Positions 1-8,972 of a DNA stretch of 64,000 bases are shown here, piece by piece (the first letter of the stretch is position 1; every line of letters starts with the position of its first letter). A model generated the notes under the pieces. The model saw only the letters and a program-made list of their open reading frames with translations. It had not been told where the DNA came from and searched no databases. The translations under genes were made by a program, and so were the position numbers. The stretch spans positions 930,001-994,000 of the forward strand of contig NZ_CP096034.1 of the NCBI RefSeq assembly GCF_023115465.1. Reading direction: 5' to 3'. Source of the stretch: Gottfriedia acidiceleris. Its GTDB lineage: Bacteria > Bacillota > Bacilli > Bacillales > Bacillaceae_G.

Positions 1-97
1 GGTAGTTAATAGAGAATCAATCATTTTTGAGAACGAAATGATTCGAAATCAAACGTCAACAAAAGAAGAAGAAATTGATATTGACGCACTTTTATAA
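1..97 (+). CDS. C-terminal end of a gene running in from the left, possibly thiI
   Basis: An open frame enters from the left edge (first full codon at base 2) and stops at TAA 95-97, giving about 31 residues ending in an acidic stretch (EEEIDIDALL). The tail itself carries no diagnostic motif. In B. subtilis the gene immediately before sspA is thiI (tRNA 4-thiouridine sulfurtransferase), so by position this is probably the ThiI C-terminus. The assignment rests on synteny alone. Confidence 0.4.
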   Translation, partial: VVNRESIIFENEMIRNQTSTKEEEIDIDALL

Positions 98-178
98 AAT
101 TACTAAAAATTACCAGTAAAAAAATGAATTAAGATATGTGTTTTATCACACTCTATACTCACAAGGAGGTGACAACAC

Positions 179-388
179 ATGTCAAATAGAAATAATTCAG
201 GTAGCAATCAATTATTAGTTGATGGTGCTGAGAATGCTTTAAACCAAATGAAGTATGAAATCGCTACAGAATTTGGTGTAAACCTTGGCCCTGATACAAC
301 TTCTCGTGCGAATGGATCTGTTGGTGGTGAAATCACAAAACGTTTAGTACAAATGGCTGAACAAAGCCTTGGTGGATTTTCTCGATAA
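179..388 (+). CDS. sspA: Alpha/beta-type small acid-soluble spore protein
   Basis: 69-residue protein that coats and protects DNA in the dormant spore. It has the family hallmarks: the germination-protease cleavage region YEIATEFGV near residues 26-34 and the C-terminal DNA-binding segment with [13 protein letters not shown]. Length is normal. A very strong ribosome binding site (AAGGAGGTGA, 161-170) precedes the ATG. It is monocistronic with its own terminator, and its place beside mbcS/ytcI matches sspA of B. subtilis. Expression in the forespore is expected from the family; I did not delimit the promoter. Confidence 0.95.
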   Translation: MSNRNNSGSNQLLVDGAENALNQMKYEIATEFGVNLGPDTTSRANGSVGGEITKRLVQMAEQSLGGFSR

Positions 389-413
389 TATAATTTAAAT
401 ATTTATGGATTAA

Positions 414-442
414 GGGGTAGGGTAAAACCTACCTCTTTTCTA
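414..442 (+). terminator. Intrinsic terminator after sspA
   Basis: Stem GGTAGG (416-421) pairs with CCTACC (428-433) over a short A-rich loop, followed by a T-rich tract. Confidence 0.75.
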
Positions 443-488
443 TTTGTTTAACCTGTTCTTGGCTTGATTTAATATTTAAGATTAACTT

Positions 489-497
489 TGCTATAAT
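489..497 (+). promoter_or_regulatory. Extended -10 promoter for the epimerase-like gene
   Basis: TGCTATAAT: TATAAT at 492-497 with a TG one base upstream, about 32 bases before the start codon. No good -35 lies at 17-bp spacing, which fits an extended -10 promoter. Confidence 0.5.
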
Positions 498-528
498 AGA
501 GGGAATAAATTAAAGGAGAGACCTGTTC

Positions 529-1401
529 ATGTCATATATTGAAAATGAATTTATTAAAATTACAACTAAATCAAAGGGAGCAGAGTTGACGGGTATCTAT
601 ACAAAAAAAGATAATTTAAATTATTTGTGGAATGCTGATCCAGCTTATTGGGGGAGACATGCACCAGTTTTATTTCCGAATGTAGGTAAATTAATTGATA
701 ATAAATATAAAGTAGATAATAAAGTCTATGAGCTTTCTCAACATGGTTTTGCAAGAGATATGGATTTTCAATTAACTGAAATGAAAGAAGACTATATAAA
801 CTATGAGCTAATGAGTAGTGAACAAACGCTTTTAAAATATCCATTTGAATTTTCATTAAATATTAATTATAAGATTAGGAATAATACTGTTTTTATTAAA
901 TATGTTGTAACGAATAAGGATCAGAAATCAATGCCATTTTCAATAGGGGCTCATCCAGCGTTTAACATACCTCTGAAGGAAGATGAAACATTTAAGGATT
1001 ATTACTTACAGTTTGAAGAGGAAGAAAGATTAGAAACAATTAAATTAGAAGGATCATACAGAAATGGTAAAAGAGAACTAATCGGTCAAAATATTAAAAA
1101 CTTACCATTAACTCGTGAACTATTTAAGGATGATGCATTAATTTTTGAAAAACTTAAAAAAAACGAGCTGACAATTCGTTCGAAAAATCATAGTAATAAA
1201 ATCAAAGTTCATTTTGAAGGGTTTCCATACGTTGGAATATGGACTACACAAAAAGCACCTTTTCTATGTATTGAGCCATGGTACGGAATTGCAGATGAAA
1301 TCGGCCCAATAAAAGAAATGAAAAATAGACTTGGTATTCAAATGCTTAATCCAAGTGAAACTTTTACTTGTACATACAGCATTACAGTTGAAAATGGTTG
1401 A
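529..1401 (+). CDS. Aldose 1-epimerase (GalM/LacX-like) family protein
   Basis: 290-residue protein of the galactose-mutarotase-like fold, which interconverts sugar anomers or related hexose-6-phosphates. Visible family features are the early segment with NADPAYWGRHAPVLFPNVG (about residues 35-53), the QHGFARDMDF segment carrying the conserved His, the SIGAHPAFNIPL segment with the second His (about residue 144), and the late CIEPWYGIAD motif containing the catalytic-type Glu. Ribosome binding site AAAGGAGAG sits well before ATG 529. It is a single gene between sspA and mbcS, where B. subtilis has none to my knowledge. The exact substrate cannot be told. Confidence 0.85.
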   Translation: MSYIENEFIKITTKSKGAELTGIYTKKDNLNYLWNADPAYWGRHAPVLFPNVGKLIDNKYKVDNKVYELSQHGFARDMDFQLTEMKEDYINYELMSSEQTLLKYPFEFSLNINYKIRNNTVFIKYVVTNKDQKSMPFSIGAHPAFNIPLKEDETFKDYYLQFEEEERLETIKLEGSYRNGKRELIGQNIKNLPLTRELFKDDALIFEKLKKNELTIRSKNHSNKIKVHFEGFPYVGIWTTQKAPFLCIEPWYGIADEIGPIKEMKNRLGIQMLNPSETFTCTYSITVENG

Positions 1402-1435
1402 GGAAAGGCGAGAAGTTTGCTCGCTATTTTGATGA

Positions 1436-1470
1436 AATAAACTATCTTTTTTAGGTAGTTTATTTTTTTT
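1436..1470 (+). terminator. Intrinsic terminator after the epimerase-like gene
   Basis: AAACTATC pairs with GGTAGTTT (one G-T wobble), followed by a run of eight T at 1463-1470. Confidence 0.8.
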
Positions 1471-1609
1471 GTGAGTTTTTGTTTAAATTTTCTGAAAAAT
1501 AGTCGAAATATAGCAGGAATTGACTATACAATTAACGAAACCATTATTATTCTATTTTGCAAAATTCAAAATATAATTTTAGTAATGATCAAAAGGGGGA
1601 CAAACTAAG

Positions 1610-3184
1610 ATGAACAGTACAAGTCTAATCGCTCCAAAAGTTTATAATCTCGTTTGGGAAATTGAAAAATTTGCTTCAACTGATAAAGTGGCGTTAAAGT
1701 GGGTTGACCTAAATGGAGAATCCCATCAATTAACATATAAGGAACTATATAATAAAGTTCACCAATATGCTTTTACATTTAAAAATAGTGGCATCGAAAA
1801 AGGGGACAAACTTTTTGTCATGATGCCAAGATGTGTTGAGACTTATGTAGTTTATTTAGCTATTTTAAAAATTGGATGTGTTGTAATCCCAGGATCTGAA
1901 ATGTTAACGGTTAAGGATATTCAATACCGTCTTGAACATAGTGAAGTAAAAGCGATTGTATCGCATGATGAATATATAGGTACTTTTAGCGATATTGCTA
2001 AAACTGGAAAATATAAATTATTTACGATTCATAACCAACAAACAGTGTGGACTTCATTAAATGACCAAGCAATTAGTGGAGCACATGTATTAACTGTGGA
2101 AACAAAAAGTGATGACTTAGCGTTTATCTCATATACGTCAGGAACGACTGGCAATCCAAAAGGTGTTGTACACACCCACAGTTGGGGATATGCACATATT
2201 CGTACAGTTGCTTCGAATTGGCTGGATGTGACAGAAGATGATACTGTATGGGCAACTGCAGGGCCAGGATGGCAAAAGTGGATTTGGAGTCCATTTTTAG
2301 CGACATTAGGCAGTGGGGCAACAGGATTCTTTTATGAAGGGAAATTTGATGCAGATACTTTCCTAACATTGTTAAAGGAGCAAAATATAACAGTATTTTG
2401 TAGTACGCCAACGGAATATCGATTTATGGCAAAGGTTGAAAATCTAGATCAATATCAATTACCTACATTAAGAAGTGCTGTATCAGCAGGAGAACCTTTA
2501 AATCAAGAAGTAATCCGTACATTCAAAAAGCATTTCAATGTTGATGTAAGAGATGGTTATGGACAAACTGAAAATACATTATTAATCGGAACGATGAAGG
2601 ATATTAAGGCAAAAGTAGGTTCAATGGGAATTCCAACGCCAGGTAACTTAGTTGAAATCGTTAATGATGAAGGAAATCCAATCGGGGTTAATGAAGTAGG
2701 GCATATCGCAGTACATTTAAGCTCACCAGCATTATTTAAACATTATTATAATGATATGGAACGTACAAAAGCTCAAAGAAAAGGTGAGTATTATTTAACG
2801 GGTGACCGAGCTAAGAAAGATGAAGATGGCTACTATTGGTTTGATGGACGTAGTGACGACATAATTATTAGTTCTGGTTATACAATTGGTCCTTTTGAAA
2901 TAGAAGATGCGTTGGTACAACATAAGCTTGTAAAAGAATGTGCAGTGGTTGCTAGTCCAGATCCATTACGTGGTAATGTTGTGAAAGCATTTGTTGTTTT
3001 GACTGAAAATGTTACAAATCAAGATGACTTAGTATCTGAACTACAAGAACACGTGAAGAAAATTACTGCTCCATATAAATATCCACGTAAAATTGAATTT
3101 GTCCAAGAGCTACCAAAAACAACTTCTGGTAAAATTCGCCGAGTAGAATTACGCGCGATGGAACAATTACGTGAATCGAATTAA
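1610..3184 (+). CDS. mbcS: Acyl-CoA synthetase, MbcS/YtcI type
   Basis: 524-residue AMP-forming acyl-CoA ligase. The ATP/AMP motif ISYTSGTTGNPKGVVHTH lies near residues 173-190, the A5-type motif DGYGQTENT near 317, the hinge region TGDRAKKDEDGYYWFDGRSDD near 398-418, and the C-terminal catalytic lysine region PKTTSGKIRRVELR near 504-517. In B. subtilis the syntenic YtcI (MbcS) activates branched short-chain acids such as 2-methylbutyrate for branched-chain fatty-acid synthesis, so a similar substrate is inferred. Ribosome binding site AAGGGGGAC precedes ATG 1610. It has its own terminator. Confidence 0.88.
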   Translation: MNSTSLIAPKVYNLVWEIEKFASTDKVALKWVDLNGESHQLTYKELYNKVHQYAFTFKNSGIEKGDKLFVMMPRCVETYVVYLAILKIGCVVIPGSEMLTVKDIQYRLEHSEVKAIVSHDEYIGTFSDIAKTGKYKLFTIHNQQTVWTSLNDQAISGAHVLTVETKSDDLAFISYTSGTTGNPKGVVHTHSWGYAHIRTVASNWLDVTEDDTVWATAGPGWQKWIWSPFLATLGSGATGFFYEGKFDADTFLTLLKEQNITVFCSTPTEYRFMAKVENLDQYQLPTLRSAVSAGEPLNQEVIRTFKKHFNVDVRDGYGQTENTLLIGTMKDIKAKVGSMGIPTPGNLVEIVNDEGNPIGVNEVGHIAVHLSSPALFKHYYNDMERTKAQRKGEYYLTGDRAKKDEDGYYWFDGRSDDIIISSGYTIGPFEIEDALVQHKLVKECAVVASPDPLRGNVVKAFVVLTENVTNQDDLVSELQEHVKKITAPYKYPRKIEFVQELPKTTSGKIRRVELRAMEQLRESN

Positions 3185-3195
3185 ATACTTATGTT

Positions 3196-3223
3196 AAAAT
3201 GAGGGAAAATTCCCTCATTTTTT
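3196..3223 (+). terminator. Intrinsic terminator after mbcS
   Basis: Near-perfect stem AAAATGAGGGAA / TTCCCTCATTTT with a two-base loop, ending in T residues. Confidence 0.88.
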
Positions 3224-3289
3224 GATTTTGGGACAATTTATCTTCAAAATAAAAAACGAATCTATTTAAAGAACGGATGGTGGAATGAA

Positions 3290-4864
3290 ATGAAGAAGCT
3301 TTGGCATAATGGTTTATTTTATACGATGGAAAATGAAGGGCAAACGGTAGACTCAATCATTACGGAAGATGAACAAATTTTAAAAACAGGAACATATGAC
3401 GATTTGCTTTCTTTTTTAGACGGTGAACAATTTGAGAAAATCAATTGTAATGGAAAAATCGGTTTTCCAGGTTTCATTGATAGTCATTTGCATTTAATTG
3501 GTCATGGTGAAGCGATGAATCGTGTAGATTTGTCAAAGTGTCGATCATATGACGAGATGCTTGATCGAATGAAAAAAGTTGTAATGGACGCGCACCCCAA
3601 TGAGTGGATTGTTGGGGAAGGATGGAATGAAAACGAATGGGAATCAAAAGCAGTATTCAACATTGACGATTTAAATAGTTTATCAAGCACAAATCCTCTT
3701 GTATTAAAGAGAACTTGTAGACATGTCTACTTTGTAAATTCTCTTGCACTTAGTCATGCAGCAATAAATAAACAGATGCAAATCGAAGGAGGACAAATTG
3801 GCAACTTTGAGGATGGTCGATTAAACGGATTATTGTATGATGAAGCTGTCAATTTAATCATTAAAGCGATGCCAGCACCTGACGATCAGTATTTGTCAAA
3901 AGCAATCATTTCCGCCATTAAAGATTGTTATCAATACGGTATTGTTGGAGCGGTAACAGAGGATTTATCTTATTATGGAAACGCAAATTTAGTGATAGAT
4001 TTATATGAGCGATTGTTAAATGAAGTTCCATTTCATACTCATGTTTTAATTCATCATACTTCTTTGGATGAAGTCAATGGAAGATTACATAATGGTAATA
4101 AAAATGTATCATTTGGAGGCGTAAAAGCATTTATTGATGGTTCATTTGGAGGTCGCACTGCACTGTTACAAAAACCTTATGACGACGATCAAAGCACAAC
4201 AGGATTACAAGTGACTTCTTTAGAAAAATTAGAAGTAATTACAAAAAAAGCGCGTGAAAAAGGATTGCCAATAGCATTTCATATGATTGGAGATTTAGCC
4301 GTTAAGCAAGCCATTGATGTTGTTAAAAAATATCCTAATCAAACTCAGCTACCTGATCGATTTATTCATTGTGCACTTTTATCTCCAAAATTAATTGAGG
4401 AAATGAAAGAATTAAACATTGTTGTAGATGTGCAAACCTCATTTATCTATGCCGATTATCCATGGCTAGTAGAACGTATTGGCCAAAGCCGAAATGAATA
4501 TGCATATTTAATTAAAACACTACTAAATGAATCAATTGCTATAGCAAATGGTTCAGATACACCGATTGATACAATTAATCCGTGGCAAGGAATATATACA
4601 GCAGTTACCCGAAAAGCAAAGGACGGGGAAGCATATAATATCGATGAAGCAATTAGCTTATATGAAGCAATAAAACTATATACGATTGATAGTGCAGCTT
4701 CGTTTCGTCAAGAAGATAAAAGAGGTCTCATAAAAGAAGCATATACTGCTGACTTTATTTTATTTGATGAAAATCCATTTGAGTTAGAAAAAGATGATCT
4801 ACTGTATGTTAAATGTAGTGAAACTATTTGCCGAGGAAATATTGTCTATAAAAGAAATGGGTAA
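3290..4864 (+). CDS. ytcJ: YtcJ-like metal-dependent amidohydrolase
   Basis: 524-residue member of the YtcJ/NfdA-like amidohydrolase family (TIM-barrel hydrolases acting on amide or related bonds; physiological substrate unknown). The metal-binding PGFIDSHLHLIGHG motif is near residues 63-76, a HMIGDLAVKQAID segment near 335 supplies a later barrel histidine, and ANGSDTPIDTINPWQGIY near 425 carries the conserved Asp. Length matches the family. It follows mbcS as ytcJ follows ytcI in B. subtilis. Its terminator follows about 70 bp downstream. Confidence 0.85.
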   Translation: MKKLWHNGLFYTMENEGQTVDSIITEDEQILKTGTYDDLLSFLDGEQFEKINCNGKIGFPGFIDSHLHLIGHGEAMNRVDLSKCRSYDEMLDRMKKVVMDAHPNEWIVGEGWNENEWESKAVFNIDDLNSLSSTNPLVLKRTCRHVYFVNSLALSHAAINKQMQIEGGQIGNFEDGRLNGLLYDEAVNLIIKAMPAPDDQYLSKAIISAIKDCYQYGIVGAVTEDLSYYGNANLVIDLYERLLNEVPFHTHVLIHHTSLDEVNGRLHNGNKNVSFGGVKAFIDGSFGGRTALLQKPYDDDQSTTGLQVTSLEKLEVITKKAREKGLPIAFHMIGDLAVKQAIDVVKKYPNQTQLPDRFIHCALLSPKLIEEMKELNIVVDVQTSFIYADYPWLVERIGQSRNEYAYLIKTLLNESIAIANGSDTPIDTINPWQGIYTAVTRKAKDGEAYNIDEAISLYEAIKLYTIDSAASFRQEDKRGLIKEAYTADFILFDENPFELEKDDLLYVKCSETICRGNIVYKRNG

Positions 4865-4936
4865 GTTAAAGAGCTGGGTTGTCCTAGAAGTTGTTTGTTA
4901 CAACGAAGTTCAAAAATCTTATATTTTACTTCTCGA

Positions 4937-4968
4937 AAAGAATGGTGTGTAATTTAACCATTCTTTTT
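4937..4968 (+). terminator. Intrinsic terminator after ytcJ
   Basis: AAAGAATGGT (4937-4946) pairs with ACCATTCTTT (4957-4966), followed by T residues. Confidence 0.85.
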
Positions 4969-5018
4969 GTTTATCCAGAAGTTTGTTTGCCCATACTGAT
5001 ACAAAAAAGGGTGATTTT

Positions 5019-5648
5019 TTGCTTTACATATACTCTATTCTAATTTTTATTGCAATCGTTGTTTTACTGTTAATCATTTTCGTCCTTTTTATAAATATGA
5101 AAGTAAATATTTTATCCGTTTATACAAATGAAGAACGATTTATGAATATTAAACTGTCTATCTTGAACAACCTATTGCATTTCGCCTTTACGATTCCTTT
5201 AAAGAGACCGAAAGAGGTAAAGGAGGACGTATCAGATTTAGAGAAAAAAAGGGATTTGTCTGTCTTTCAACAAATTGATTTTTTCATAAATTTATACTCA
5301 AACGGACATACTATCATTACAAAATTTTTAAACACTGTACAAATTTACAATTTAACTTATCATATTCATTTCGGTGTCGGAAATTCTGCTTTAACAGGGA
5401 TATCAATTGGAACAGCTTATAGTGCGATCGGCATTTTTGAAAACCTATTAAAGAAATTTACGATATTACATCATCCGCCAACGATCGATATCACGCCCAA
5501 TTATTATTCGTCCGTAATGGAAACTACAGGTAAGATAAGGTTTTCATTTTCGGTACGAAAGGCAGTCTTTGCAGGATTATTATTATTGAAAGCATATTTA
5601 AAAACTAGAAAAGACTTTAGAGCAACACATCCAATCGAAACTAATTAG
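5019..5648 (+). CDS. ytfI: YtfI-like DUF2953 membrane-anchored protein
   Basis: About 209 residues. I place the start at TTG 5019 because AAGGGTGA lies the right distance upstream; a TTG at 4983 is in frame but has no ribosome binding site. One strong N-terminal transmembrane helix (about residues 1-26) is followed by a cytosolic or surface domain with the HIHFGVGNSALTGISIGTAYSAIG segment seen in DUF2953/YtfI proteins. It is 12 bp ahead of the GerW-family gene ytfJ, the same order as in B. subtilis. A sporulation-related role is inferred from that pairing; no biochemical function is known to me. Confidence 0.8.
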   Translation: MLYIYSILIFIAIVVLLLIIFVLFINMKVNILSVYTNEERFMNIKLSILNNLLHFAFTIPLKRPKEVKEDVSDLEKKRDLSVFQQIDFFINLYSNGHTIITKFLNTVQIYNLTYHIHFGVGNSALTGISIGTAYSAIGIFENLLKKFTILHHPPTIDITPNYYSSVMETTGKIRFSFSVRKAVFAGLLLLKAYLKTRKDFRATHPIETN

Positions 5649-5660
5649 AGGTGATTAACA

Positions 5661-6104
5661 ATGAGTCAACATCCTATTGGAGACTTAATGCACGCAGCAA
5701 TGGAAAATTTATCAGCAATGATTAATGTAAATACAATTATTGGTGATCCAATTTCAACACCAGATGGAAGCTTAATTTTAACCGTATCAAAAGTAGGGGT
5801 TGGCTTTGCAGCTGGTGGAAGTGAATTCCGAAATTACCATTTAGTAGATGGTGTTAAAGAAGCTGAAGTAAGAAGTCCACATCCATTTGGAGGAGGTACA
5901 GGTGGAGGTGCATCAATCACTCCGATTGCATTTTTAATTGTAGGTAAAGAAGGTGTTAAATTACTTCACTTAGATCAAAATACACATTTAATTGAAAAGC
6001 TAATGGATTTAACGCCACAAGCGTTAGAAAAAGTAAAAAAATATATGAAGAAAAAAGATGAATCAGATAAACATGAGGAAGATTTTGATTCAGATTTAGA
6101 TTAA
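5661..6104 (+). CDS. ytfJ: GerW-family sporulation protein YtfJ
   Basis: 147 residues of the GerW/YtfJ family: the N-terminal HPIGDLMHAAMENLSAMINVNTIIGDPI, the glycine-rich HPFGGGTGGGASITPIAFLIVGKEGVKLL and an acidic C-terminal tail are all characteristic. Members are linked to spore formation or germination; the mechanism is not settled. Ribosome binding site GAGGTGATT precedes ATG 5661. Likely co-transcribed with the DUF2953 gene 12 bp upstream. Confidence 0.9.
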   Translation: MSQHPIGDLMHAAMENLSAMINVNTIIGDPISTPDGSLILTVSKVGVGFAAGGSEFRNYHLVDGVKEAEVRSPHPFGGGTGGGASITPIAFLIVGKEGVKLLHLDQNTHLIEKLMDLTPQALEKVKKYMKKKDESDKHEEDFDSDLD

Positions 6105-6195
6105 ATATAAAATTTAAGTAAAGTTAATTGCATTCAAGGTTTCCTTCCAGTAAGATAAATGTTGTGAACATTTTGTAATTTTGGGAGGAAATATC

Positions 6196-6696
6196 ATGGC
6201 ATCTGTAACATTTAAAAACAATCCAGTAACTCTTATTGGACAAGAAGTAAAAGTAGGAGAAAAAGCTCCAAGCTTTACTGTATTAGCAAATGATTTAAGC
6301 CCTGTAACTTTAGAGGCTTCAGCTGGTAAAGTACGCTTAATTAGCGCAGTACCTTCTGTAGATACAGGAATTTGTGATGCACAAACTCGTCGTTTTAACG
6401 AAGAATTATCAAGCGTAGAAAACGTTGAAGTTTTAACAATTTCAATGGACTTACCATTCGCGCAAAAAAGATGGTGTGCTGCAAGTGGTTTAGAAAATGT
6501 ACATACTTACTCTGATCACCGTGATGCATCGTTTGGTGAAGCATTTGGTGTGTTAATGCAAGAATTACGTTTATTAGCTCGTGCAGTATTCGTAGTAGAT
6601 TCAAATGATGTTGTTACTTACGTTGAGTACGTAGCTGAAGGTACAACTCATCCAAACTATGAAGCAGCAATCGAAGCTGTAAAAGCTGCAAAATAA
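6196..6696 (+). CDS. tpx: Thiol peroxidase Tpx
   Basis: 166-residue atypical two-cysteine peroxiredoxin that reduces peroxides using thioredoxin. The peroxidatic Cys60 sits in [14 protein letters not shown] and the resolving Cys94 in KRWCAASG, both at the family positions. ATG 6196 is chosen because GGGAGGAAA (6183-6191) is correctly spaced from it; an in-frame TTG at 6181 would overlap that site. It follows ytfJ and in B. subtilis would be followed by ytxK-ackA; here two other genes are inserted first. Terminator 6725-6753. Confidence 0.95.
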   Translation: MASVTFKNNPVTLIGQEVKVGEKAPSFTVLANDLSPVTLEASAGKVRLISAVPSVDTGICDAQTRRFNEELSSVENVEVLTISMDLPFAQKRWCAASGLENVHTYSDHRDASFGEAFGVLMQELRLLARAVFVVDSNDVVTYVEYVAEGTTHPNYEAAIEAVKAAK

Positions 6697-6724
6697 TAAC
6701 ATTAACTCTTTTTAGAGGTAAAAG

Positions 6725-6753
6725 ACTGTCGAGTAAATCTCGGCAGTTTTTTT
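6725..6753 (+). terminator. Intrinsic terminator after tpx
   Basis: ACTGTCGAG / CTCGGCAGT stem (one G-T wobble) with a five-base loop, then seven T. Confidence 0.88.
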
Positions 6754-6763
6754 GCATTAAATA

Positions 6764-6787
6764 AGGCATTCACAAATATGAATGCCT
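6764..6787 (-). terminator. Terminator for the minus-strand proline gene
   Basis: AGGCATTC (6764-6771) and GAATGCCT (6780-6787) form a hairpin; reading the minus strand it is followed by an imperfect T-rich tract. Confidence 0.55.
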
Positions 6788-6819
6788 CAGTGTGTATATT
6801 ATGAGACTGTTGCCAAAGA

Positions 6820-7626
6820 TCATTTACCTAAAGACACTGATTTCTCTGTACAACGTTCCATGGCAGAAATAATAGATGAGCGGAAGCCTTGTTTTTCTAA
6901 TTCGGCAATTGCTTCTATTGTTGCACCACCTGGTGTGCAGACTTGGTCCTTTAATTCTCCAGGATGTAGTTCAGTTTCAAGTACCATCTTTGCTGCACCT
7001 AGAACTGCTTGGGCAGCCAACTTATATGCTTGGTCTCTCTTTATACCTTGTAATACAGCTCCGTCTGCTAAAGCTTCAATCATTAAGTAAACATAGGCTG
7101 GAGAAGAACCACTAACAGCAGGAATCGCATCCATTAATTTTTCATTTACTAATTCGCATTTTCCAAAGCTATTGAAAATTTCCATTACTTCACTTAACTC
7201 TTCATTGGTCACTACTTGATTATGACATAGTGCACTCATGCCTTCTCTAACTAACGAAGGAGTATTTGGCATCGTTCTAACGATTTTAACCTCTTTACCG
7301 AATGATTTCTCAACACCTTCTAAAGTAATTCCAGCAGCAATCGTAATGATCACTGTATTACTTGAAACAACTTCTTTAATTTCCTCAATAATAGTTGGAT
7401 ATAAATCAGGTTTAACTGCTAAAAACAAATAATCAACCTGCATTGCTAAATCGATATTACTATTTAATGTGTGAACATTATATAAATTTTTCACTTTTAC
7501 AAGTGTTTCACTAGACCTTGCACTTACATAAATTTGATGCTTTTCAATTACATTCGAATCAATTAACCCACCAATCATAGCTTGGGCCATTTTACCGCAA
7601 CCAATAAAACCAATCTTCTTATTCAT
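6820..7626 (-). CDS. proC: Pyrroline-5-carboxylate reductase
   Basis: 268-residue NAD(P)H-dependent enzyme for the last step of proline synthesis. The N-terminal Rossmann motif IGFIGCGKMAQAMIGG is at residues 5-20, and the C-terminal family signature (PAVSGSSPAYVYLMIEALADGA and TPGGATIEAIAELE) is intact. Length is normal. B. subtilis has several paralogues (ProG, ProH, ProI, ComER); which one this equals cannot be decided here. It lies on the minus strand between tpx and an aminoacyltransferase-like gene, interrupting the B. subtilis-type tpx-ytxK order. Confidence 0.93.
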   Translation of the reverse strand: MNKKIGFIGCGKMAQAMIGGLIDSNVIEKHQIYVSARSSETLVKVKNLYNVHTLNSNIDLAMQVDYLFLAVKPDLYPTIIEEIKEVVSSNTVIITIAAGITLEGVEKSFGKEVKIVRTMPNTPSLVREGMSALCHNQVVTNEELSEVMEIFNSFGKCELVNEKLMDAIPAVSGSSPAYVYLMIEALADGAVLQGIKRDQAYKLAAQAVLGAAKMVLETELHPGELKDQVCTPGGATIEAIAELEKQGFRSSIISAMERCTEKSVSLGK

Positions 7627-7791
7627 TTGTTCTCACATCCAATATATTTAATAAATTGAATTATACAGTAGGGGTTAATTATTACCAAATAATACATGAT
7701 TAAATAAATTTAATGTATGGATATCCACAATGAATTATTTTTTGTAAAATAGAAATTGTAAAGAAAATTGACTCTTTATTTTGGGGGTATT

Positions 7792-8835
7792 ATGAAACAA
7801 ATTTTAAAAGAATCAAATCATAAAACTACAATTGAGATTATTCAACAACTTATTCAAACATATGGTGGAACTTCATTAACACATTTAGGATTACTTGGAG
7901 ATAAAAAAGTATTTCTTTCAGAAGATCAAAAATCTGCATTTGTTTACCGTAAACAGGGGAATAAATTAGTTGTTCTATGTAATCCAATTGGTGAGATTTC
8001 TTTTGAAAAAATAAAGGAGTTTGAAAATTATTCAAGGAGTATAAAATGTATTCCGTGCTTTTATCAAATAGACGAAAACTCAAAAATGTTGTATGAAAAA
8101 GCTGGCTATCGATTATTAAAATTAGGTGAAGAAGCAATAGTTGAATTAGAGAATTTCGAAATCGCAGGTAAAAAAGGCGCAAAACTAAGAACAAAAAGGA
8201 ACAAATTCATTCGACAAGGATATCAATTTGAAGTGTCTATGCCTGGACATTCTATAGGTCTACTTCAAGAGTTAAAAGGGGTCTCTGATGTATGGTTAAA
8301 CGGAAGAGAAGAGCTATCCTTTTCAGTTGGTTCATTTCATTTTGATTATGTTTCAAATTTTCCGATCGGAATCTTAAGGGATCAAAATGGTCAAGTTATT
8401 GCTTTTGCGACATTACCGATTCAAGACCAAAATATAACAATCGATTTAATGAGATATTTAAAGGAATTACCATATGGAACGATGGATATGCTTTTTGTTT
8501 CAATTATGTTTTGGGCAAAGCAAAATGGATTTAAAAGCTGCAGCCTTGGAATGGCACCATTAGCAAATGTTGGCCAAGATTCAAAATCATCAATCATCGA
8601 AAAATCTGCAAAAATGATCTTTAAATATGGTAACTCAATTTATAACTTCAAAGGGTTATTAACTTTTAAAAGCAAATTTGCGAATAAATGGGAATCAAAA
8701 TATTTAGCATATAAACCATATACATTACTTTCGGTTATCACAAGCTTATACCGCCTAGTTCATGGTACGAAATCTTTGAACTATATAACCCGATTTATGA
8801 AACCTTTAGAAAAGAAAAAAGTGAATATAAGCTAA
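7792..8835 (+). CDS. Stand-alone MprF-type C-terminal (DUF2156) aminoacyltransferase-like protein
   Basis: 347 residues from ATG 7792, which has GGGGGT seven bases upstream; an in-frame TTG at 7768 lacks a site. The whole protein resembles the cytosolic catalytic domain of phosphatidylglycerol lysyltransferases: LTHLGLLGDKKVFLSED, AFVYRKQGNKLVVLCNPIG, KRNKFIRQGYQFEV, and the late segments TIDLMRYLKELPYGTMDMLFV and CSLGMAPLANVG. The multi-spanning N-terminal flippase of full MprF is absent, and no clear transmembrane helix is visible. It may transfer an amino acid from tRNA to a lipid or other acceptor; the acceptor is unknown. No strong terminator directly follows. Confidence 0.75.
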   Translation: MKQILKESNHKTTIEIIQQLIQTYGGTSLTHLGLLGDKKVFLSEDQKSAFVYRKQGNKLVVLCNPIGEISFEKIKEFENYSRSIKCIPCFYQIDENSKMLYEKAGYRLLKLGEEAIVELENFEIAGKKGAKLRTKRNKFIRQGYQFEVSMPGHSIGLLQELKGVSDVWLNGREELSFSVGSFHFDYVSNFPIGILRDQNGQVIAFATLPIQDQNITIDLMRYLKELPYGTMDMLFVSIMFWAKQNGFKSCSLGMAPLANVGQDSKSSIIEKSAKMIFKYGNSIYNFKGLLTFKSKFANKWESKYLAYKPYTLLSVITSLYRLVHGTKSLNYITRFMKPLEKKKVNIS

Positions 8836-8972
8836 ATTGAAGACGCTAAAAAATAGACATGTACATATACTTATTCTTTAAGAGTAGAAAATTAGGAACT
8901 CAATTAATGAAGGTCTTTAGCGTGTAAAATAGCAAAAAATTGTAAGTAACTTAAGAAAAACAATTCATTTGA
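8836..8972. other. Noncoding stretch before the interspersed repeat
   Basis: No open frame of note. An 8-bp inverted pair (8843-8850 with 8916-8923, TTTAGCGT on the right) spans about 65 bases; it could be a weak long-loop terminator for the preceding gene but has no T-run. Confidence 0.4.

Noticed and set aside
6876-7115. Plus-strand open frame over the proline reductase gene
   Set aside because: Antisense shadow of a clearly real gene; no ribosome binding site and no recognisable motif.
8843-8923. Long-range inverted repeat after the MprF-like gene as a terminator
   Set aside because: Only 8 bp with a 65-base loop and no T-run; not reported as a terminator.
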